Shown here: positions 35,515 through 48,705 of the stretch, in pieces | Numbering within the stretch: position 1 is the first letter of the stretch | Layout: the number at the start of each line of letters is the position of its first letter | From: Delphinus delphis | Taxonomy: Eukaryota; Chordata; Mammalia; Artiodactyla; Delphinidae | DNA: 64,000 nt | Assembly: GCF_949987515.2 (NCBI RefSeq) | Contig: NC_082703.1 | Location: forward strand, 13,974,680-14,038,679 | Reading direction: 5' to 3' | Notes under the pieces: generated by a model | Told to the model about the DNA's origin: nothing | The model's input: only the letters and a program-made list of their open reading frames with translations | Database searches by the model: none | Translations under genes and position numbers: made by a program

Positions 35515-36350
35515 ATGAAGAAGCAGGGGAACCACTCCCAGTTAAAAGACCAAGAGAATTCCCCTGAAAGAACAAACAATGAAAAAGACCTCTTCAGTCT
35601 AATAGACACCAAATTCAAAAAGGAGATAATGAAGATACTGAAGGAATTCAGAAAGGTTATTGACAGAAATGCAGATTACTGTAAAAAGGAACTAGAAACT
35701 ATATGGAAGAGCCAAGAAGAATTAGAAAATTCATTTGCAGAGATGAAAGCTGAACTAAAGGCAACGATAGCAGAATGAATAATGCAGAAGAATGAATAAG
35801 TGACCTGGAAGATAGAATAATGGACATCCCCCAATTAGAACAACAGACAGAAACCCAAATGAAAAAAAAAGAAAGCAATACAAGAGACCTGTGGGATAAT
35901 ATAAAGCAGGGCTACCTATGCATAGTAGGGATTCCAGAAGGGAATGAAAGAGGAAAAGGGACTGAAAATGTATTTGAAGAAATTATGGCTGAAAACTTCC
36001 CAAACAAGATGAACCCAAACAGATCTACACCAAGACATATTATAATTAAAATGGCAAAAGTTAAAGAGAGGCTTCTAAAGGCAGCAAGACAAAAACAAAG
36101 AGTTAATTACAAGGGAACTCCCATAATGCTATCAGCTGATTGCTCCACAGAAACACTGCAGGCCAGAAGGGAGTGGCAAGATATATTCAAAGTCCTGAAA
36201 GGGGAAAACCTGCAACCTAGGATATTCTACTCAGCAAGATTATCATTTAGAATAGAAGGAGAGATAAAGAATTTCTCAGACAAGCAAAAACTGAAAGAAT
36301 ACAGCAATACTAAACCTATCCTAAAAGAAATACTGAAAGGTCTTCTCTAA
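35515..36350 (+). pseudogene. L1 ORF1 of copy C, frameshifted
   Basis: The frame starts MKKQGNHSQLKDQENSPERT at 35515. A coiled-coil region rich in E and K follows. A shift occurs near 35775-35800, where the frame would otherwise stop after KATIAE. It continues in another frame (NTRDLWDNIKQGYLCIVGIP) through the RNA-binding part to LKEILKGLL at 36350. Length fits the ORF1 family. The N-terminal half differs clearly from ORF1 in copies A and B, which places copy C in a separate and older lineage. Confidence 0.9.
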
Positions 36351-36798
36351 ATAGAAAGGAAGCAAGAAGCTATAGGAAAGAGAAAATCAATCAGAAAGAA
36401 AATCACTTAAATAAGCCAGTATACAGATTAAATTCTTTTAAAAAAATTTTTTGTGAAAGCAATGATAACCACAATGAACAGCAAAAGGAAACATGAAGAT
36501 GTAAAAGAGGACATCAAAATCATAAAATGTGGGGGAGGAGAGTTTAAAAAAATGTAGATTCTTCATTTTTTTGTTTTAGAATGCATTGGCGCCTATATGA
36601 CTATCAGTCTAAAGCAAGCAGATATAGGAAAGGGCTAACATATTTGAAAAACAGGGTAATCACAAGTCAAAAACACACAATGGATTCACAAAAACCAAAA
36701 AGAGAACACAAGCATAAAAGGAAATCATCAAACCACTAAAGGAAAAAAAGAAAGGAACAAAGAAGAAATGCAGTATCAACTAGAATACAAGGTTTAAA

Positions 36799-39721
36799 AT
36801 GGCAATAAATACATATCTATCAATAATTACCTTGTATGTCAATGGGCTAAATGCTCCAATCAAAAGACAGAGAGTGGCAGATTGGATTAAAAAACAAGAG
36901 CCTACGATAGGCTGCCTACAAGAGACCCACTTTAGGGCAAAGGCCACACATAGCTTGAAATTGAGGGGATGGAAAAAGATATTTCGTTCAAACAGAAATG
37001 ACAAAATACTCAAATCAGGGTCGCAATACTCATATCAGACAAAATAGACTTTAAAACAAAAGTCATAAAGAAAGATAAAGAAGGACACTATATAACAATA
37101 AAAGGATCAATACAAGAAGAGGCTATTACTCTTGTCAACATATATGCACCTAATATAGAAGCACCCAAATACATGAAACAAAAACTAACAGACATAAATG
37201 GAGAAATTAATGGGAATACCATAATAGTAGGAGACTTTAAAACCCCACTCACATCAAAGGATAGATCTTCTAGACAGAAAATCAGTAAGGCAACAGAGAT
37301 CCTAAATGAGACAACAGAACAGTAGACTTGATATTTTCAGGACATCACATCCAAGAAAACCAGAATACATATTCTTTTCAAGTTCACAGGGAACATTCTC
37401 TAGGATTGACCACACACTAGGGCACAAAATGAGTCTCAACAAATTAAGAGTACAGAAATTATTTCAAGCATCTTTTCTGACCACAACAACATGAAATTAG
37501 AAATTAACCACAGAAAAAGAAATGAGAAAAAAATGATTACATGGAGATTAAACAACATGCTACTAAAAAGCCAATGGGTAAGAGATGAAATCAAAGAGGA
37601 AATTTTAAAAATACCTTGAGACAAATGACAATGAAAACACAACCATACAAAATCTATGGATGCAGAAAAAGCAGTTCTTAGATGGAAATTCATAGCAATA
37701 GAGGTCTTCCTCAAAAAAACAGGAAAAATCTCAAATAAACAACCTAACCTACCACCTAAAAGAATTAGAAAAAGAAAAAATAAACCCTAAAGTCAGCAAA
37801 AGGAAGGAAATAATAAAGATCGCAGAGGAAATAAATACAATAGAGATTTTAAAAAATAGAAAAAAAATCAACAAAACCAAGAGCTGGTTCTTTGGAAGGG
37901 TAAACAAAGCTGACAAACCCTGGGCCAGGCTCACCAAGAAGAAAAGAGACAGAACCCAAATAAACAAAATAAGAAATGATAAAGGAGAAACTGCAACCAA
38001 CACCTCAGAGATACAAAAAAAAAAAAAAAAAGAATATTATGAACAATTATATGCCAACAAATTTGACAACCTAGAAGAAATGGACAAGCTTCTAGAAACA
38101 TACAGCCCACCAAAACTGAATCAAGAAGAAATAGATAATTTGAACAGACTGATCACTAGAAGTGAAATAGAATCTGTAAAAAAACAACAACAACAACAAA
38201 AACAACAACAACAACAAAAAACACTCCCTACAAACGGAAGTCCAGGACCAGATGGCTTCACAGGCCAATTCTACCAAACATACAAAGAAGAACTTATGTC
38301 AATCCTTCTCAAACTCTTCCAAAAGATTTAAGAGGAGGGAACACTCCCAAAGACATTCTATGAAGCCACCATCACCTTGAGACCAAAACCAGACGAAGAT
38401 ACAACCAAAAAAGAAAATTAGAGGCCAACAACTTTGATGAATATAGATGCAAAAATTCTGAACAAAATATTAGCAAACCGAATCCAACAACACATAAAAA
38501 AAATCATACACTACGAACAAGCTGGATTCATCCCAAGTTCACAAGGATGGTTCAGCATATGCAAATCAATATGATAAACCACATCAAGAAAAGACAAAAA
38601 CCACATGATCATCTCAATAGATGCAGAAAAATCATTTGATAAAATTCAACATCCATACATGATAAAAACTCTTACCAAAGTGGGTACAGAGGGAACATAT
38701 CTCAACATAATAAAAGCTATTTATGACAAACCCACAGCCAATATAATACTCAATGGTGAAAAGCTGAAAGCCTTCCCACTAAAATCTGGAACACGACAAG
38801 GATGAGCACTCTCACCACTTCTATTCAACATAGTACTGGAAGTCCCAGCCACAGCATCAGACAAGAAAAAGAAATAAAGGTATCCAAATTGGAAGGGAAG
38901 AGGTAAAATTGTCATTATACACAGATGACATGATACTATATATAGAAAACCCTAAAGACTTCACACAAAACTACTAGAACTGATAAACGAATTCAACAAG
39001 GTAGGAGGATACAAGATTAACATATAGAAATAGGTTGCATTTCTTTACACTAACAATGAAATACCAGAAAGGGAATGTAAAAAAAAATACCTTTTAAAAT
39101 CACATAAAAAATCTTAGGGATGAACCTGACCAAAGAGGTGAAAGACTTAAATGCTGAAAACTATAAAACATTAATAGAGGAAATCAAAGATGATTCAAAC
39201 AAATGGAAAGATACCCATGCTCTTGGATTGGAAGAATATTGTTAATATGTCCATATTACCCAAAGCAAACTACAGATTTAATGTGATCCTTGTCAAATTA
39301 TCCAAGACATGTTTCCAGAACTAGAACAAATAATCCTAAAACTTATATGGAACCATAAAAGACCCAGAATGGCCAAAGCAATCCTGAGGGAAAAGAACAA
39401 AGCACAAGGCATAACTCTCCCAGACTCAGACAATATTACAAAGCTAGAGTAATCAAAACAGCATGACATTGGTACAAAAACAGACATATGGATCAATGGC
39501 ACACAATAGAGAGACCAGAAATAAGCCCACACACCTAAGGTCAATTAATCTTCAGCAAAGGAAGCAAGAATATACAATGGGAAAAAGACAGTCTCTTCTG
39601 CAAGGGGTGTTGGGAAAGTTGGACAGCCACATGTAAATCAATGAAATGAGAACACACCCTCACACCATCCGCAGAAATAAATTCAAAATGCCTTAAAGAT
39701 TTAAACATAAGACATGACACT
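36799..39721 (+). pseudogene. L1 ORF2 of copy C, N-terminal and reverse transcriptase part
   Basis: ORF2 starts MAINTYLSIITLYVNGLNAP, with GCLQETH (endonuclease Glu) near codon 40. Reverse transcriptase landmarks include [19 protein letters not shown] at about 38240, [16 protein letters not shown] at about 38608 and the active site as YTDD at about 38918, where most L1 have F/YADD. A CAA repeat has expanded at 38181-38220. Several stops and frameshifts are present. Copy B interrupts it at 39721. Confidence 0.9.
38181..38220. repeat. (CAA)n microsatellite in L1 copy C ORF2
   Basis: About 40 bases of aacaacaac units with small interruptions, read in frame as lysine/glutamine-rich text. Confidence 0.9.
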
Positions 39722-39752
39722 GAAAAAAGACATTCACAGAAAGACAGACAAG

Positions 39753-40660
39753 ATGAAATGGCAGAGGTCTATGTACCAGATGAAGGAACAAGATAAAACC
39801 CCAGAAAAACAACTAAATGAAGTGGAGATAGGCAACCTTCCAGAAAAAGAATTCAGAATAATGATAGTGAAGATGATCCAGGACCTTGGAATAAGAATGG
39901 AGGCAAAGATGGAGAAGATGCAAGAAATGTTTAACAAAGATCTAGAAGAATTAAAGAACAAACAAACAGAGATGAACAATACAATAACTGAAATGAAAAA
40001 CACACTAGAAGGAATCAATAGCAGAATAACTGAGGCAGAAGAATGGATAAGTGACCTGGAAGACAGAATGGTGGAATTCACTGCTGTGGAACAGAATAAA
40101 GGAAAAAGAATGAAAAGAAATGAAGACACAGCCTAAGAGACGTCTGGGACAACATTAAACGCAACAACATTTGCATTATAGGGGTCCCAGAAAGAGAAGA
40201 GAGAGAGAGAACGGACCAGAGAAAATATCTGAAGAGATTATAGTCGAAAACTTCCCTAACATGGGAAAGGAAATATCCACCCAATTCCAGGAAGCACAGA
40301 GTCCCATACAGGATAAACCCAAGGAGAAACATGCTGAGACACATAGTAATCAAATTGGCAAAAATTAAAGACAAAGAAAAATTATGGAAAGCAGCAAGGG
40401 AAAAACGACAGATAACATACAAGGGAACTTCCATAAGGTTAACAGCTGATTTTTCAGCAGAAACTCTATAAGCCAGAAGGGAGTGGCATGACATATTTAA
40501 AGTGATGAAAGGGAAGAGCCTATGACCAAGATTACTCTACCCAGCAAGGATCTCATTCAGATTCAATAGAGAAATCAAAAGCTTTAGAGACAAGCAAAAG
40601 CTAAGAGAATTCAGCACCACCAAACCAGCTCTACAACAAACGCTAAAGGAACTTCTCAAA
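39753..40660 (+). pseudogene. L1 ORF1 of copy B, frameshifted
   Basis: It starts MKWQRSMYQMKEQDKTPEKQ and follows copy A ORF1 closely through the coiled coil. A single-base change in phase at about 40125-40135 ends the open frame as RNEDTA. The remaining ORF1 text (NFPNMGKEISTQFQEAQ region, 40250 onward) is readable in other frames. The usual stop after KELL is lost by substitution, so the end is set by alignment with copy A. Confidence 0.9.
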
Positions 40661-40718
40661 GTGGGAAACACAAGAGAGGAAAAGGACCTACAAAAACAAA
40701 CACAAAACAATTAAGAAA

Positions 40719-43700
40719 ATGGTAACAGGAACATACATATCAATAATTACCTTAAACGTGAATGGATTAAATGCTCCAACCAAAAGACACAGGCTTGCTG
40801 AATGGATACAAAAACAAGACCCATATATATGCTGTCTACAAGGGACCCACTTCAGACCTAGGGACACATAAAGACTGAAAGTGAAGGGACTGAAAAAGAT
40901 AATCCATGCAAATGGAAATCAAAACAAAGCTGGAGTAGCAATACTCATATCAGATAAAACAGACTTTAAAATATTTAACAAGAAACAAGGAAGGACACTA
41001 CATAATGATCAAGGGATCAATCCAAAAAGAAGATATAACAATTATAAATATATATGCACCCATGATAGGAGCACCTCAATACATAAGGCAACTGCTAACA
41101 GCTATAAAAGAGGAAATTAACAGTAACACAATTTATGTGTTATGACAGTAACACATAATAGTGGGGGACTTTAACACCTCACTTACACCAATGGACAGAT
41201 CATCCAAAATGAAAATTAATAAGGAAACACAAGCTTTAAATGACACAGTAGACCAGATAGATTTAATTGATATTTATAGGACATTCCATCCAAAAACAGC
41301 AGATTACACTTTCTTCTCAAGTGCACACAGAACATTCTCCAGGATAGATCACATCTTGGGTCACAAATCAAGCCTCGGTAAATTTAAGAAAATAGAAATC
41401 ATATCAAGCATCTTTTCTGACCACAACACTATGAGATTAGAAATCAATTACAGAGAAAAAAACGTAAAAAACACAAACACATGGAGGCTAAACAATACGT
41501 TACTAGATAACCAAGAGATCACTGAAGAAATCAAAGAGGAAATAAAAAAATACCTAGAGACAAATGACAATGAAAACACGATGATCCAAAACCTATGGGA
41601 TGCAGCAAAAGCAATTCTAAGAGGGAAGTTTATAGCTATACAATCCTACTGCAGGAAGCAACAAACATCTCAAACAACCTAACATTACACCTAAATGAAC
41701 TAGAGAAAGAAGAACAAACAAAACCCAAAGTTAGTAGAAGGAAAGAAGTCATAAAGATCAGAGCAGAAATAAATGAAATAGAAACAAAGAATACAATAGC
41801 AAAAATCAATAAAAATAAATGCTGGTTCTTTGAGTAGATAAACAAAATTGATAAACCATTAGCCAGACTCATCAAGAAAATGAGGACTCAAATCAATAAA
41901 ATAAGAAATGAAAAAGGAGAAGTTACAACAGACACCGCAGAAATACAAAGCATCCTAAGAGACTACAAGCAACTCTATGCCAATAAAATGGACAACCTGG
42001 AAGAAATGGACAAATTCTTAGAAAGGTATAACCTTCCAAGACTAAACCAGGAAGAAATAGAAAATATGAACAGACCAATCATAAGTAATGAAATTGAAAC
42101 TTTGATTAAAAATCTTCCAACAAACAAAAGCCCAGGACTAGATGGCTTCACAGGTGAATTTTATTAAACATTTAGAGAAGAGCTAACATCCAACCTTCTC
42201 AAACTCTTCCAAAATATTGCAGAGGAAGGAACATTCCCAAACTCATTCTACGAGGCCACCATCACCCTGATACCAAAACCAGACAAAGATACCACAAAAT
42301 AAGAAAATTACAAACCAATATCACTGATGAATATAGATGCAAAAATCCTCAACAAAATACCAGCAAACAGAATCCAACAACACATTAAAAGGATCATACA
42401 CCATGATCAAGTGGGATTTATCCCAGGGGTGCAAGGATTCTTCAATATACACAAATCAATCAGTGTGATACACCATATTAACAAACTGAAGAAGAAAAAC
42501 CATATGATCATCTCAATAGATGCAGAAAAAGCTTCTGACAAAATTCAACATCCATTTATGATAAAAACTCTCCAGAAAGTGGGCATAGAGGGAACCTACC
42601 TCAACATAATAAAGGCCATATACGACAAACCCACAGCAAACATCATTCTCAATGGTGAAAAACTGAAAGCATGTCCTCTAAGATCAGGATCAAGACAAGG
42701 ATGTCCACTATCACCACTATTATTCAACATAGTTTTGGAAGTCCTAGCCATGGCAATCAGAAAAGAAAAACAAATAAAAGAAATACAAATTGGAAAAGAA
42801 GAAATCAAATTGTAACTGTTTGCAGATGACATGATACTGAACATAGAGAAAACTAAATATGCCACCAGAAAACTACTAGAGCTAAACAATGAATTTGGTA
42901 AAGCTGCAGGATACAAAATTAATGCACAGAAATCTCTTGCATTCCTATACACTAATGATGAAAAATCTGAAAGAGAAATTAAGGAAACACTCCCATTTAC
43001 CATTGCAACAAAAAGAATAAAATACCTAGGAATAAACCTACCTAGAGACACAAAAGACCTGTATGCAGAAAACTGTAAGACACTGATGAAAGAAATTAAA
43101 GATGATATCAACAAATGGAGAGATATACCATGCTCCTGGATTGGAAGAATCAATACTGTGAAAATGACTATACTAGCCAAAGCAATCTACAGATTCAATC
43201 CAATCCCTATCAACTTACCAATGGCATTTTTTACGTTAGTAGAACAAAAAATCTTAAAATTTGTATGGAGACACAAAAGACCCCGAATAGCCAAAGCAGT
43301 CTTGGGGCAAAAAAGTGGAGCTGGAGGAATGAGACTCCCTGAATTCACACTATACTACAAAGCTACAGTAATCAAGACAATATGGTACTGGCACAAAAAC
43401 AGAAATACAGATCAATGGAACAAGATAGAAAGCCCAGAGATAAACCCACTCACCTATCGTCAACTAATCTATGACAAAGGAGGCAAGAATATACAGTGGA
43501 GAAAAGACAGTCTCTTCAATAAGTGGTGTTGGCAAGACTGGACAGCTACATGTAAAAGAATCAAATTAGAACACACCCTAACACCACACATAAAAATAAA
43601 CTCAAAATGGATTAGAGACCTAAATGTAAGACCAGACACTATAAAACTCTTAAAGGAAAACATAGGAAGAACACTCTTTGACATAAATCACAGCAAGATC

Positions 43701-44538
43701 TTTTTTGATCCACCTCCTAGAGTAGTGGAAATAAAAACAAAAATAAACAAATGGGACCTAATGAAACTTAAAAGCTTTTGCACAGCCAAGGAAACTACAA
43801 ACAAGACGAAAAGACAACCCTCAGAATGGGGGAAAATATTTGCAAATGAATCAATGGACAAAGGATTAATCCCCAAAATATATAAACAGCTCATGCAGCT
43901 CAATATTAAGAAAACAAACAACCCAATCCAAAAATGGGCGGAAGACCTAAATAGACATTTCTCCAAAGGACATACAGATGGCCAAGAAGCACATGAAAAG
44001 CTGCTCAATATCACTAATTATTAGAGAAATGCAAATCAAAACTACAATGAGGTATCACCTCACACCAGTTAGAATGGGCATCATCAGAACATCTACAAAC
44101 AACGCATGCTGGAGAGGGTGTGGAGAAAAGGGAACCCTCTTGCACTGTTGGTGGGAATGTAAATTGATACAGCCACTATGGAGAATAGTATGGAGGTCCC
44201 TTAAAAAACTAAAAATAGAATTACCATATGACCCAGCAATCCCACCACTGGGCATATTCCCAGAGAAAGCCATAATTCAAAAAGACGCATGTACCCCAAT
44301 GTTCATTACAGCACTGTTTTACAATAGCCAGGTCATGGAAGCAACCTAAATGCCAATCAACAGACGAAAGGATAAAGAAGATGTGGTACATATATACAAT
44401 GGAATATTACTCAGCCATAAAAAGGAACAAAATTGGGTCATTTGTAGAGACGTGGATGGATCTAGAGACTGTCAGAGTAAAGCAAGTGAGAAAGAGAAAA
44501 ACAAATATCATATATTAACGCATATATGTGGAACCTAG
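40719..44538 (+). pseudogene. L1 ORF2 of copy B, largely readable with a few stops
   Basis: The start MVTGTYISIITLNVNG is at 40719. The endonuclease part is readable as GDFNTSLTPMDRSS (41164), SRIDHILGHK and SDHNTMRLEI. From 41880 to 44024 one frame holds, broken only by in-frame stops near 42165, 42301 and 42813. The reverse transcriptase site is FADD at about 42822. The open segment 42831-44024 gives 397 codons. A frameshift near 43970 precedes the Cys-rich end ([17 protein letters not shown]) and the terminal ILTHICGT at 44538. Confidence 0.93.
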
Positions 44539-44793
44539 AAAAATGGTACAGATGAACCAGTTTGCAGGGCAGAAATTGAGACACAGGTGTAGAGAACAAA
44601 CGTATGGACACCAAGGGGGCAAAGCAGAGGGGGGTGGGGAGGGAGTGTGATGAATTGGGAGATTGAGATTGACATGTATACACTGATGTGTATAAAATGG
44701 ATGACTAATAAGAACCGCTGTATAAAAAAATAAAATAAAATTCAAAAACGTAAATAAAAATAAAAATGCAAAAAAAAAAAAAGACATGACACT

Positions 44794-45430
44794 ATAAAAC
44801 TCCCAGAAGAGAACATAGGAAAAACATTCTCTGACATAAATTATACCAATGTTCTCTTAGGTCCATCTCCCGAGGCTATAGAAATATCAATAAAAGCAAA
44901 GATAAACAAATGAGACCTAATCAAACTTACAACCTTTTGCACAGCAAAGGAAACCATAAACAAAATGAAAAGACAACCTACAGACTGGCAGAAAATATTT
45001 GCATACATTTCCAAAATATACAAATAGCTCATACAACTCAACAACAAAGAAACAACCTAATCAAAAAATGGGAAGAACTAAATAGACATTTCTTCAAAGA
45101 AGACATACAGATGGTCAACAAGCATATGAAAAGATGCTCAACACTGCTAATTATTAGAGAAATGCAAACCAAAACTACAATGAGGCACCACCTCACACCA
45201 GTCAGAATGGCCATCATTAAAAAGCCCACAAATAACAAATGCTGGAGAGGGTGTGGAGAAAAGGGAACCCTCCTACAATGTTGGTGGGAATGTAAGTTGG
45301 TGCAACCACTATGGAGAACAGTATGGAGGTTCCTCAAAAAACTAAAAATAGAGTTGCCGTGTGATCCAGCAATCCCACTCCAGGGCATATATCTGGGCAA
45401 AACTATAATTCAAAAAGATACATGCACCTG
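44794..45430 (+). pseudogene. L1 ORF2 of copy C, C-terminal part resuming after copy B
   Basis: The sequence continues tataaaactcccagaagag and leads through the C-terminal region. A 173-codon frame at 44910-45431 includes [17 protein letters not shown], the Cys-rich motif of L1 ORF2p. It then runs into the ORF2 tail and the long 3' UTR. Confidence 0.88.
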
Positions 45431-45998
45431 AATGTTCACAGCAGCACTATTTACAACAGCCAAGACATGGAAGCAACCTAAATGTCCCTCAACAGATGAG
45501 TAGATAATGAAGATGTGGTATGTACTTACAATGGAATACTACTCAGCCATAAAAAAGAATAAAGTAATGCCATTTGCAGCAACATGGATGGAACTAAAGG
45601 TAATCACATTAAGTGAAGTAAGTCAGAAAGAGATAGACAAATACCATATGATATCACTTATATGTGGAATCTAAAATATGACACAAATGAACTATGTATA
45701 AAACAGAAATGGACTCACAGACCGAGAACAGACTTGTGGTTGCCAAGGGAGAAGGGGTAGGGAGGGGATGGATTGGGAGTTTGGGGTTAGCAGATGTAAG
45801 CTATTATACAGAGAATGGATAGACAACAAGGTCCTACTCTATAGCACAGGGAACTATATTTAATACCTTGTGATAGACCACAATGGAAAAGAATAATAAA
45901 AAAAGAATGTATATATATATATGTATAACTGAATCACTTTGCTGTATAGCAGAAATTAACACAACATTGTAAATCAACTATATTTCAATTTAAAAAAA

Positions 45999-47974
45999 GC
46001 ATTACCAAAGGATAAAATTCTGGTAGAAATGAAACGGAGTCAAGGAGAAAAGAAATAATGACAAATATCTTAGAAGAGTTCACATGTATATCTTTAAAAT
46101 GGATGCTGATGGCTATTAAATCTCTATAGTATTTGGATTCTACTGAATAGATTAGAAATAAAACTAATACCAGTATTTTAATGTCAATATTTACAAATAC
46201 ATCACAAATGACATCTTGTGTAGCTATTTAAATGTGATGAAAAATATTGATATCAACTTAACCAAGTGCAAGAAGTGTGTAGATTTTACCCAATTCTATA
46301 AGTAAAAAAGTTTGAGGATCACTCTCTGATCAGTGCAGCTCTAGCATTTCTCTATGGGAGGGGCTTGGATACAGCCTTGAGGGTGGGGTAGGGGACGTGG
46401 CTGAAAGCTGCATTTATTTGCATAAGAAGTTTATTGTTTTTATATTGCATATTACAGATCACAAAAAACAGTAAAGTTTTCTGGTGGCTGCTTTTATTCT
46501 TTTAATTCACATCTTACAAAAGGTTGAAAAGGCATCACTTGTCCATATCCCAAGAATATAGTTAATAATTTTATTGTGGATTTGTGAGGACTGGAAGATG
46601 ATTAAGTCTGTTTGAAAGGAGATGTACTAGGAGAAGTTTTCTCATTCCAACAAATGAGCATATGCTTGAGGGAGTGTGAAGCTTTCTCACTGAAACATGA
46701 CATAGTTCTTTGTTGAAACACTTCTCACATTTCCGTAATCAGCTGCTCATCCTCCTAGAACTACCTCAGTAACCCTCCATAGATGAGCTAATTTGGAGCA
46801 GTAGAATTTCTCCAGCTACACAGTAGGAGGGATCAGCCACAAAATGTGCCCCTAAATCAATGAATAAGCTAATGCCCTATATGGTTATTTGATAGATACT
46901 GATTGGTTTTAGAGAATTCTGTAGGGTGTTGGAAATGTGTGATTAGAAGAAATTAAGGGAGAAGTTGTGGCTGGAGATTTCAGATTCACCCACAGAAAGA
47001 TCACAGATACTTGGACATTGTATGTATCTACTCTGCCTAAGGCATGCTGACTAGAGAACCTTTAGCCAGTACTGAAAAAGCATTAAAGCAAAATAAAACA
47101 ACACAAAATAAAAGGAACATCAATAATAAAAACTTACTGGAATCCCATCACTCAAAAGCAGCCACCATGGATATTTTATGATATTTTCTTCTATTTGTCT
47201 ATATTTTTTAATATTTGAGATCACAGACTATCTGGGTTCGTGATGTGGTCTCAAACCAACACAGCTTGAGAACCACCCAAGAAACTGAGATGGAATCAGC
47301 GCAGGGGTGGACAGTGGGGAGACAGCGGAGAACAGAGATATTACTCAGGGCTCCCTAGGCACTGCCCTGACCTTCTACATGCAAGAGGAGGGGGGCCTGT
47401 GGGCGGTTAAGTCAGATTCAAGAACAAGGAAAGATCAAATTTCATAAGTATTTCTTCCAATGGAAGCACACAGATGATCAGTGTATGTTATTCTGGCTTG
47501 ATGACACAAAACTGAGTGTCAGAGGGCAGTGGTTCTGCAAGGATTTAGCTCTTTTCTCAACTCTGGACAGAGGGTGACACCAGCCCCTTCAGAACTTCTG
47601 GGAAGTCAAGGACCAGGACACACCTCTCACGGTCTAGCACCGGCTGGGAGCCACCTCGTTTCTGTTCATTTCTCTCTTTTTGGTGAATTAAATTGGGAAA
47701 TACAGCAGGTGTGTGGGTGTGCCTGTATGTATGTATGTAGGATGCCACTTCCTACCGACCTAAAATTCTCCATAAACACAGCAACACTATATCATGAACA
47801 CTGTCCCAGGACAAAACCACCACCACCCCCACTCAGTCTATTCATATACACAGTATTCTGTTTCATGGCTACGCCACACTTTTTCTCTAATGCAGTATTG
47901 TATATACTAAGTTTCTAAATATTATTACTGTTAAGTGCCCCATGATTCAACATTTAGAAAATCTTTCTACAAGT
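45999..47974. other. Unassigned sequence
   Basis: I see no recognisable gene or repeat. A 129-codon plus-strand frame at 47529-47918 lacks any known domain. Confidence 0.45.
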
Positions 47975-48105
47975 CTTATATATTCATTCAAAAACTATGT
48001 ATTGATATCTACTAAGTGTAAGTTACTGGCCTGGGTACTTTAGCAGGTCCAAGGATGAAAACACACCACCCCAGACTTCAGAACTTACACGGAAATTAGT
48101 ACTCT
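47975..48105 (-). repeat. L2 3'-end fragment
   Basis: The plus strand reads tattcattcaaaaactatgt, gtgtaagttactggcctggg and ccaaggatgaaaacaca. This matches the reverse complement of the L2 3' end, diverged. Confidence 0.6.
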
Positions 48106-48124
48106 ATTGACGGAAGCTGTTTTA

Positions 48125-48270
48125 TTTTACCTTAACGAGGACGCTGGGAGATGGGCAAGGTGGGTGTTACTTCTCCATTGTTTTTATACGTGGGAACACG
48201 GGGGTGCAGAGGTTATGACACTTGCCCGAGTAACACAAACTGTCTTTAGTATAGGCTGACCCTTGGTGGG
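48125..48270 (-). repeat. MIR fragment
   Basis: Landmarks are a diverged tttttatacgtgggaacac core followed by gtgcagaggttatgacactt and gcccgagtaacacaaactg, the reverse complement of the MIR core and the flank toward its 5' end. Confidence 0.6.
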
Positions 48271-48705
48271 TAGTTTGGTTGGGTCTTAATTTCTGGGTTG
48301 AAAAAAATCACTTTCATTCAGAATTTTAAAGGCATTGTTCCAATGTTTTCTTGCTACTAGGGTTACCGTTCAGAAGTCATACCATCTGGATTCCTTTTTA
48401 TTATCTGTGTCCTGGTTAATCTGGAAATGTTTAGATATTTCTTTTTATCTCCACCTCTGAAGTTTAGGAGGATGTGTCATGTGAACCTTTATTTATTGTC
48501 ATGGGCAGGCAGTGGGTCCAGAATCTGTAAAACTATGTCTTTACTGTAGGGAAGTTTTCTTCTATCTTTGATAATTTCTTTGCACTGTTTTCTACACTTA
48601 TTTGCACTCTCTTCTTCATCCTCTCCTTTTGGACTTCTGATACTTTTGCTGTGGCATCTACTACAATGATCTTCTAATTTACTTACCTTTCGTCTCCTGT
48701 TATCT

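Larger units (their letters stand above)
39722..44780 (+). mobile_element. 5'-truncated LINE-1 (copy B) inserted in copy C
   Basis: Copy B starts just upstream of ORF1, in text matching copy A from about 12724, and ends with the short-type 3' UTR (accgctgtataaaaaaataa) and an A tail. A perfect 13-bp duplication, aagacatgacact, flanks it at 39709-39721 and 44781-44793. Removing it joins copy C ORF2 seamlessly. It is 5059 bp long and of the same lineage as copy A. Confidence 0.96.
34566..45998 (+). mobile_element. Old near-full-length LINE-1 (copy C), split by L1 copy B
   Basis: It begins catcaagatggcagagtaga, the start of an L1 5' UTR. It carries ORF1, a long inter-ORF gap of 448 bp, ORF2, and after the inserted copy B the ORF2 tail and long-type 3' UTR ending aacattgtaaatcaactat and tttcaatttaaaaaaag. 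Without the insert it is about 6.4 kb, full length. Both ORFs have several frameshifts. I could not identify its own target duplication. Confidence 0.93.

Noticed and set aside
38181..38220. Tandem CAA units as a possible CRISPR or structured array
   Set aside because: It is a simple microsatellite in a mammalian L1, with no spacers.
47529..47918. 129-codon plus-strand frame as a gene
   Set aside because: No domain, no splice or promoter context, and a length that is possible by chance in a window of this size.
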